A stretch of 11,160 nt of DNA, from the NCBI GenBank assembly GCA_900770515.1, contig CAAHDP010000028.1, positions 1 through 11,160 on the forward strand, given 5' to 3'. The notes below the pieces were generated by a model, which ran no database searches, was not told the DNA's origin, and saw only the letters and a list, made by a program, of their open reading frames with translations. This document shows positions 6,976 through 11,160 of this stretch, piece after piece (position 1 is the stretch's first letter; each line of letters starts with the position of its first letter). A program made the translations under genes and the position numbers. The DNA comes from an uncultured Prevotella sp. (GTDB lineage Bacteria > Bacteroidota > Bacteroidia > Bacteroidales > Bacteroidaceae).

Positions 6976-7003
6976 AGGAAATTTAATAATCGTTTGCCTA
7001 TAG

Positions 7004-9028
7004 ATGAAACGTTGGCAGCCCATAACCCAATTTTTGTTGAAACTGTTTCTGGTAGGCAGTTCCCTGCTATTCCATGCCTTTTCGGTAAGTGCACAGTCGT
7101 GGCAGCAGCTACTTTCTGAACTTTCGGAAACCGAGGATTTCGAGCATACTTCCTGGGAGGATTACGAGGAAGATCTGGAGGAATGGGCGCAGCATCCGAT
7201 AAACCTGAATGCGGCTACCCGCGAGGAGATGGAGCGTTTACCCTTTCTTACCCCTTCGCAGGTGGAAGATATCCAGGCTTACGTTTATCGCTATGGCGGA
7301 ATGAAAAGCATGATGGAACTCACCCTGATTCCGAGCATCAGCTGGTATCAGCGACAGCTGATGGAGCATTTCTTTTATGTAGATGCTGACCAGAAGAAGC
7401 CTGATTTCCCCAGTATCAGGAATATCATCAAATATGGAAAGCATGAGGCGATGGGTATGCTGAAGGTGCCTTTCTACGAAAGAAAGGGCGATGCCAATGG
7501 CTATCTGGGCTATAAATACAAGCATTGGCTGCGCTATCAGTTCAGGTATGGCGACTATGTAAAGCTGGGCGTTGTGGGGTCGCAGGATGCGGGCGAACCC
7601 TTTGGCACCGGCAAGAACAACCTGGGCTATGATTTCTACTCCTTCTATCTGCAAGTAAAGAAACTGGGGCGCTGGAAGAACATCACCCTGGGCAGATACC
7701 GCCTGCACGAAGGCTTGGGACTGATACTCAACAACGATTTCAGCTTCGGCAAACTCTCGGTGCTTTCCTCCCTGGGAAGCGCCACCAACCGCATCCGGGT
7801 TCATTCCTCCCGATCTTCTGCCAACTATCTGCAGGGAGCAGCTGCCACCTATACCTTGTTGAAAGGTCTCGACCTGACCGCCTTCTTCTCTTATCGCAAG
7901 ATAGATGCCACGCTCTCCGACCAGGGCGGCATCCAAACCATCCAGAAGACCGGACTGCATCGCACCCTGAAGGAAATCGCGAAGCAGAATATCGCCTTCA
8001 ATACTCTGATGGGCGGAAACATCAACTATCGCAACCAGGGCTGGCATGTCGGGGCAACCGGCTTCTATACCTCTTTCTCCCTTCCGCTTACGCCCGATAA
8101 GTCGCAGTTGTATAAGCGATTTGCGCCCCAGGGCTATAACTTCTGGAATGCGAGTGTGGATTATGGCTACGTTTCCCACCGCTGGACCATCGCAGGCGAA
8201 ACGGCGACGGGCAATTGTGGAGCCATCGCCACCCTCAATGCCGCCTCTTATCTCTTTTCCGACCATTTCTCTCTGCTTGCCTTGCATCGGTTCTATTCCG
8301 CCCGCTATTACTCGCTTTTCAGCAACAGCTTTTCAGAGGGGAGCGATGTGCAGGATGAGAATGGAGCCTATCTGGGCTTTACGTGGATACCGGCTCATCG
8401 CTGGAGCATCACCGGCTATAGCGACTTTGCCTATTTCGTGTGGCCCAAGTATCATACCAAGCAGAGCACGCAATGCTGGGACCATCTGCTCAATATCCTC
8501 TATCAGCCTAATAAGAGATGGACTCTGGGCACCCGATTGCGCTATAAGGAGAAGGCGGGAACCACCACCGGGCGATGGCGCCTTTATGCCACCTTTGCTG
8601 ATGAAAACTGGAGTGCCAAGACGAGTGTGGATTATACGGTGAGCAAGGAGATGGGCGAGAAGTCAAGCCAAAAGGAGGCTGATGATGCGAACCCCAGCCA
8701 GGGATATCTGCTGAACGAGAACCTGAGTTATCGCTGGCATTGGCTGAGGCTATCAGGCAGTTTTTCTTATTTCCATACGCAGGATTTCAGCAGTCGCATC
8801 TATGTCTACGAACCCGGCCTGCTTTATCAGATGAGTTTCAGCAGCTTCTATGGCGAGGGCATCCGCTGTGCCCTGGTGGCCCGTTCGGAGATAGGCAAGC
8901 ATCTGCTGGTTATCGCCAAACTGGCCACCACTCGCTATTTCGACCGGAGCTATATTTCGACCGGATTACAGGAGATAGCGGCCTCGCATCAAACCGATTT
9001 GGAGATACAGATGAAATGGAAATGGTGA
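7004..9028 (+). CDS. Helix-hairpin-helix protein with predicted outer-membrane beta-barrel
   Basis: A 674-residue exported protein. Residues 1-30 are a signal peptide ending SVSA, with Gln31 as the predicted mature N-terminus. An acidic segment (about 39-62) precedes a ComEA-like helix-hairpin-helix region (66-110: INLNAATREEMERLPFLT, then a second hairpin through GGMKSMMELTLIP). From about 140 to the end the sequence is rich in aromatic and Gly residues with alternating polar/hydrophobic strands (e.g. GYKYKHWLRYQFRYGDYVKL, YYSLFSNSF), and it ends in MKWKW, an aromatic C-terminal residue as in BAM-assembled outer-membrane proteins. I infer a periplasmic HhH domain on a barrel. HhH folds usually bind DNA non-specifically or mediate protein contacts; a link to DNA uptake is possible but unproven. 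It is transcribed alone from its own promoter and converges on an ATPase remnant 20 bp downstream. Confidence 0.8.
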   Translation: MKRWQPITQFLLKLFLVGSSLLFHAFSVSAQSWQQLLSELSETEDFEHTSWEDYEEDLEEWAQHPINLNAATREEMERLPFLTPSQVEDIQAYVYRYGGMKSMMELTLIPSISWYQRQLMEHFFYVDADQKKPDFPSIRNIIKYGKHEAMGMLKVPFYERKGDANGYLGYKYKHWLRYQFRYGDYVKLGVVGSQDAGEPFGTGKNNLGYDFYSFYLQVKKLGRWKNITLGRYRLHEGLGLILNNDFSFGKLSVLSSLGSATNRIRVHSSRSSANYLQGAAATYTLLKGLDLTAFFSYRKIDATLSDQGGIQTIQKTGLHRTLKEIAKQNIAFNTLMGGNINYRNQGWHVGATGFYTSFSLPLTPDKSQLYKRFAPQGYNFWNASVDYGYVSHRWTIAGETATGNCGAIATLNAASYLFSDHFSLLALHRFYSARYYSLFSNSFSEGSDVQDENGAYLGFTWIPAHRWSITGYSDFAYFVWPKYHTKQSTQCWDHLLNILYQPNKRWTLGTRLRYKEKAGTTTGRWRLYATFADENWSAKTSVDYTVSKEMGEKSSQKEADDANPSQGYLLNENLSYRWHWLRLSGSFSYFHTQDFSSRIYVYEPGLLYQMSFSSFYGEGIRCALVARSEIGKHLLVIAKLATTRYFDRSYISTGLQEIAASHQTDLEIQMKWKW

Positions 9029-9048
9029 AGTTTCTGCGAATTCTGTAT

Positions 9049-9354
9049 TTATTGAGGCAAAATATTGCAGTATTCCCGTTTGAACCACAATTCGAAAACG
9101 GGGTCAACCATCTTGAAGCCATCGCCCGATTTCTCAATGAAGTCTCTTTCTACAAGAGTCTTTTTGTTCTTGGTGATGGTGCGTGGAGCACCGAGTCCAT
9201 ATTCTGCAACAACCTGTTGGGCATGGGCATTGAAATGGGTCTCTCCCATGCAGACGGCACGCAGGAATGCTATCTGAGAGGCAGGCATGCCATCAATATC
9301 GGTAATGAATGGATTCTCAGCGATAGAACCATATTCGAATGGTATCTTGTTCAT
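9049..9354 (-). CDS. Internally deleted AAA/ATPase_2-family protein (N-tip plus C-terminal winged helix only)
   Basis: A 101-residue open frame. Residues 1-14 (MNKIPFEYGSIAEN) resemble the extreme N-terminus of full-length Bacteroidetes AAA (ATPase_2-type) proteins of roughly 380-420 residues. Residues from about 16-22 onward resemble their C-terminal end: PASQIAFLRAVCMGETHFNA, the winged-helix segment APRTITKNKKTLVERDFIEK, and the signature VDPVFELWFKREY. The Walker A, Walker B and sensor regions normally in between are absent, so no ATPase activity is expected. The frame is open across the junction and has its own start, promoter-like box and operator-like palindromes, so it may still be expressed as a small DNA-binding protein, or it may be a decaying remnant. 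Its stop lies 20 bp from the convergent HhH/barrel gene. The comparison is from memory of the family, not an alignment. Confidence 0.6.
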   Translation of the reverse strand: MNKIPFEYGSIAENPFITDIDGMPASQIAFLRAVCMGETHFNAHAQQVVAEYGLGAPRTITKNKKTLVERDFIEKSGDGFKMVDPVFELWFKREYCNILPQ

Positions 9355-9377
9355 ATACTTAAAGTCTTGATTTTCTG

Positions 9378-9393
9378 CAAAGTTACAAAATTA
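9378..9393 (-). promoter_or_regulatory. Tandem -7 boxes of the ATPase remnant
   Basis: Two adjacent minus-strand boxes match TAnnTTTG: TAACTTTG (9385-9378) and TAATTTTG (9393-9386). The nearer lies 23 bp from the start codon. No good -33 TTTG is found at 19-21 bp; that space is occupied by the palindromic operators. Confidence 0.55.
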
Positions 9394-9424
9394 TACCAAA
9401 AGGTATTATACCCTAGGGTATAAT
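9391..9424. promoter_or_regulatory. Twin ATACC-N4-GGTAT operator-like palindromes
   Basis: ATACC-AAAA-GGTAT (9393-9406) and ATACC-CTAG-GGTAT (9408-9421) have the same half-sites and spacing, with centres 15 bp apart. The second lies in a perfect 20-bp palindrome, ATTATACCCTAGGGTATAAT (9405-9424). They overlap the -33 region of the remnant's promoter, where a repressor would be expected to bind. Confidence 0.7.
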
Positions 9425-9508
9425 TTATGAAACTTTATGTTTTTATCTTCATCATTATCTCTTCTTCGAGTGTTATCAGTAATGAAATGGTGATATCATC
9501 AGAAACAG

Positions 9509-9547
9509 TAATCCCCCATCACGCAGCCAAAGCGTGATGGGGGATTA
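9509..9547. terminator. 16-bp perfect hairpin downstream of the DUF3987 gene
   Basis: TAATCCCCCATCACGC (9509-9524) pairs exactly with 9532-9547 around a 7-nt loop (AGCCAAA). It is GC-rich and lies 51 bp beyond the minus-strand DUF3987 stop. The T-run after it on the minus strand is interrupted (TGTTTC), so it may work as a terminator or a 3'-protecting structure. The rest of the 9425-9597 interval shows no gene. Confidence 0.65.
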
Positions 9548-9597
9548 ACTGGTTTAGGAGATTAAAGATGTTTTTATGCAGAAAGTGTAGATGTGCT

Positions 9598-10896
9598 TTA
9601 TGCCGAGAGGGTAAGCTTCTGCCAGATTTCGGTGTCGCCACTCTTCAGCTTCTTGCAGAGACCACGCTTGGTCCAACGGCTTATCATCTTACGGATGGTT
9701 TCACGACTGGCTCCGTCGCCACGCTCACGGCTGGCATCGAAGAGGGTGAACTGCTCCGGGAGCTGGGCGAAGAGCAGGGTGTTACGGGATTTATAAACCG
9801 GGATGGCCTCGTTGAACTGCTGCTGCTTGTCGAGACGCAGACCAAACAGCTCCATCTGCATGGCGAGCACATAGTCGGCCACAGCCTTGGCAAAACGGAT
9901 GCAGGCATCAGTCTCCTCATCGGTCTGCTCCAGAATGTGGAAGATGATGCCACAACGGAAGCCGATGACGGCGGAACGGCGACGATACACATCCATCACA
10001 CGATCGGCATTAGCCAGGGCGAGCTGTATCTTTGCTTCGAGCCATTGGCAGATCTCCTCGCACATACGGGGCAGCTCCATCACACCGTGACTACGCTCCA
10101 GCAGATTCACTGCCTTGAGGATGTTGTCCTGCTCCTCCTCGGTATAGCCGTGGTGCTGGCTGAGGGGTGCGAAAGAGGTGTCGGGCATCTTGGCGAGCAT
10201 CATGCGGGAAGAAGAACCATCCTCGATGTTGTCATCGGTGAAGAACTTCTGGAAGATATTCTGGGTGCAGCAGCCGGTGAAGTTGAGCTGGGCGTGGGTT
10301 ACGCCGCTGGTGGCGGTGATGTAGTCCTGGCCCACCTCGCTCTGGTCGAACGCCTTACGGAAGTAGTCACCGAAGGTTTTCCACACGCTCTTCATCGAAC
10401 CGAGCTCCTCGCTGAACATATACATGGTGTGGCCGTCGGCACAGAGCTGACGTCTCATCAAAGCCGACTTCGAGATTGTATCACCGATGTGACGGATGCA
10501 AGGTTTAGGGTCAATCACGCCCTTCTTGCCCTTGTTCTGCTGATACCAGGCTTCGTCCTCACGAGGAATCTCGTCGTCCTTATCCATTTTCTTAGCCCAG
10601 ATGCTCTCTATTCTACGACACACGCCCTTGCCCGAAGCCTGTTCGCCGATGATGATAGACATGAGTGCCATCGGAGTCTCGCTGCCGTCGCAATACTTCG
10701 CCTTCAGACCGTCGGCGTAGGCTGCGGCAATGGGGAGGGCAGAGAAGAGGGCAGGCACACGTGCCTCAGGGGCTACGCCAGAGAGCGAGTCACGGAGTCC
10801 GAGAGGGAGCTGATCTACAGGAAAATCGTCAAGTGGTTGGGTACTAGCTTTAGCAGCCAAAAGATTCTCAGCATTTTTTAAAGTGAAATTAATCAT
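9598..10896 (-). CDS. DUF3987-family P-loop protein (helicase/primase-associated type)
   Basis: A 432-residue protein resembling the DUF3987 family common in Bacteroidetes accessory DNA, where it often neighbours primase/VapE-like genes. A P-loop GEQASGKG lies at 84-91 and a Walker-B-like hydrophobic-acidic segment YMFSEE at 159-164. A sensor-like strand LNFTGC (204-209) and a possible arginine finger R231 (DGSSSR) follow. Residues about 380-432 look like a winged helix (SRETIRKMISRWTKRGLCKK). These features fit a RecA/AAA-like NTPase acting on nucleic acid; the substrate is unknown. ATG 10896 is supported by a promoter about 50 bp upstream. The opposite strand has a long open frame over the same DNA that shows no family features. 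No primase, integrase or other mobility gene is visible in the window, so whether it is part of an element extending to the right remains open. Confidence 0.8.
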   Translation of the reverse strand: MINFTLKNAENLLAAKASTQPLDDFPVDQLPLGLRDSLSGVAPEARVPALFSALPIAAAYADGLKAKYCDGSETPMALMSIIIGEQASGKGVCRRIESIWAKKMDKDDEIPREDEAWYQQNKGKKGVIDPKPCIRHIGDTISKSALMRRQLCADGHTMYMFSEELGSMKSVWKTFGDYFRKAFDQSEVGQDYITATSGVTHAQLNFTGCCTQNIFQKFFTDDNIEDGSSSRMMLAKMPDTSFAPLSQHHGYTEEEQDNILKAVNLLERSHGVMELPRMCEEICQWLEAKIQLALANADRVMDVYRRRSAVIGFRCGIIFHILEQTDEETDACIRFAKAVADYVLAMQMELFGLRLDKQQQFNEAIPVYKSRNTLLFAQLPEQFTLFDASRERGDGASRETIRKMISRWTKRGLCKKLKSGDTEIWQKLTLSA

Positions 10897-10924
10897 ATCT
10901 TTTAGTGTTTAAATTGTTAGTTTG

Positions 10925-10937
10925 CCGGACTATCCGG
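10925..10937. repeat. Short hairpin in the DUF3987 leader
   Basis: CCGGA-CTA-TCCGG forms a 5-bp stem with a 3-nt loop. It falls near the expected 5' end of the DUF3987 transcript, between the -7 box and the start codon. Confidence 0.5.
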
Positions 10938-10947
10938 TAAGCGGGGG

Positions 10948-10979
10948 CAAAAATACAACAATCTTTTGTAATCGCCAAA
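10948..10979 (-). promoter_or_regulatory. Bacteroidetes consensus promoter of the DUF3987 gene
   Basis: On the minus strand TTTG (10979-10976), a 20-bp spacer and TATTTTTG (10955-10948) match the -33/-7 consensus in both sequence and spacing. The -33 box sits inside an imperfect palindrome GCC-AAATTT-cGGC (10974-10986) that could be an operator. Confidence 0.75.
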
Positions 10980-11092
10980 TTTCGGCATGTGATAAGGCTC
11001 GAAATTCAGCAGCCATTTGGGGCAAATTGTGTTAAAAAAACTAACTCGCTCTAAATTGGACTTTGATTGAATATCAAGAACTTGGGCGTTTG

Positions 11093-11107
11093 CCTATATT
11101 ATATAGG
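11093..11107. repeat. AT-rich inverted repeat
   Basis: CCTATAT (11093-11099) and ATATAGG (11101-11107) are inverted around one base. No gene or clear promoter is attached to it within the window. Confidence 0.5.
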
Positions 11108-11117
11108 TAACAATATG

Positions 11118-11143
11118 GAAACGAGCGGACTTCTGCTCGTTTC
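11118..11143. terminator. Terminator- or attenuator-like hairpin at the right edge
   Basis: GAAACGAGC (11118-11126) pairs with GCTCGTTTC (11135-11143) with an extra G-U pair and a 6-nt loop; TGTATTTT follows on the + strand. No + strand gene precedes it, so it could be a leader attenuator for a gene beyond the window or the end of a minus-strand gene from the right. It is flanked by direct repeats CAATATG (11111-11117 and 11153-11159). The rest of 10987-11092 shows no gene. Confidence 0.5.
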
Positions 11144-11160
11144 TGTATTTTGCAATATGC

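Noticed and set aside
8740..9423. A 227-residue + strand open frame running past the HhH/barrel stop
   Set aside because: It overlaps the end of the HhH/barrel gene in another frame and the ATPase remnant in antisense, and has no recognisable domain.
9424..9597. A small minus-strand peptide gene between the hairpin and the operators
   Set aside because: The available reading (starting MMKIKT) stops after six codons and no other plausible start was found.
9568..10881. A 437-residue open frame on the + strand opposite the DUF3987 gene
   Set aside because: It is a Leu/His/Gly-rich low-complexity translation with no motif; the minus strand has a P-loop, Walker-B-like segment, winged helix and consensus promoter.
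11111..11159. CAATATG direct repeats as a target-site duplication
   Set aside because: The 35 bp between them contain only a small hairpin, far too short for an insertion; a chance match is plausible.
11093..11160. Start of a CRISPR-like or ssDNA-transposon repeat array
   Set aside because: Only one hairpin and one pair of 7-bp repeats are visible; no second repeat-spacer unit exists in the window.

Overview
The window looks like chromosomal DNA of a gut or oral Bacteroidales bacterium, most likely Prevotella/Segatella (genus by inference). Evidence: TAnnTTTG-type -7 boxes, several with a TTTG-like -33 box about 20 bp upstream; a type II glutaminyl cyclase; signal peptides followed directly by Gln; DUF4294 and DUF3987 family proteins. 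I see no rRNA, tRNA, CRISPR array or complete insertion sequence.

Region 1 (1-2670): three tandem FKBP-type peptidyl-prolyl isomerases, co-oriented and closely spaced. One has no export signal (cytoplasm), one has a lipoprotein signal, and one has a Sec signal and a long Lys/Ala-rich tail. A 21-bp-stem hairpin closes the cluster.

Region 2 (2680-4990): a probable two-gene operon of an Lrp/AsnC regulator and, 25 bp later, a two-domain enzyme joining a class I amidotransferase-like gamma-glutamyl hydrolase to an M19 (renal-type) dipeptidase. All expected catalytic and zinc residues are visible in both halves. The regulator probably senses an amino acid linked to the enzyme's products.

Region 3 (4991-9028): a spacer made of two short heptamer repeat arrays, then an M28-type glutaminyl cyclase. 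A 24-bp-stem bidirectional terminator separates it from a convergent DUF4294 gene. A divergent promoter pair follows, then a large envelope protein with an N-terminal helix-hairpin-helix domain and a probable outer-membrane beta-barrel. The DUF4294 and HhH proteins both have signal peptides whose predicted cleavage leaves an N-terminal Gln, the substrate expected for the cyclase next door.

Region 4 (9029-11160): an accessory-looking stretch on the minus strand. It holds a 101-residue remnant of the Bacteroidetes AAA/ATPase_2 family that seems to be an in-frame internal deletion keeping the extreme N-terminus and the C-terminal winged helix. Its promoter carries two identical-architecture operators (ATACC-N4-GGTAT) 15 bp apart. 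Upstream lies a DUF3987 P-loop protein with a near-consensus Bacteroidetes promoter, bounded by hairpins. The right end (10897-11160) is non-coding and rich in inverted repeats.
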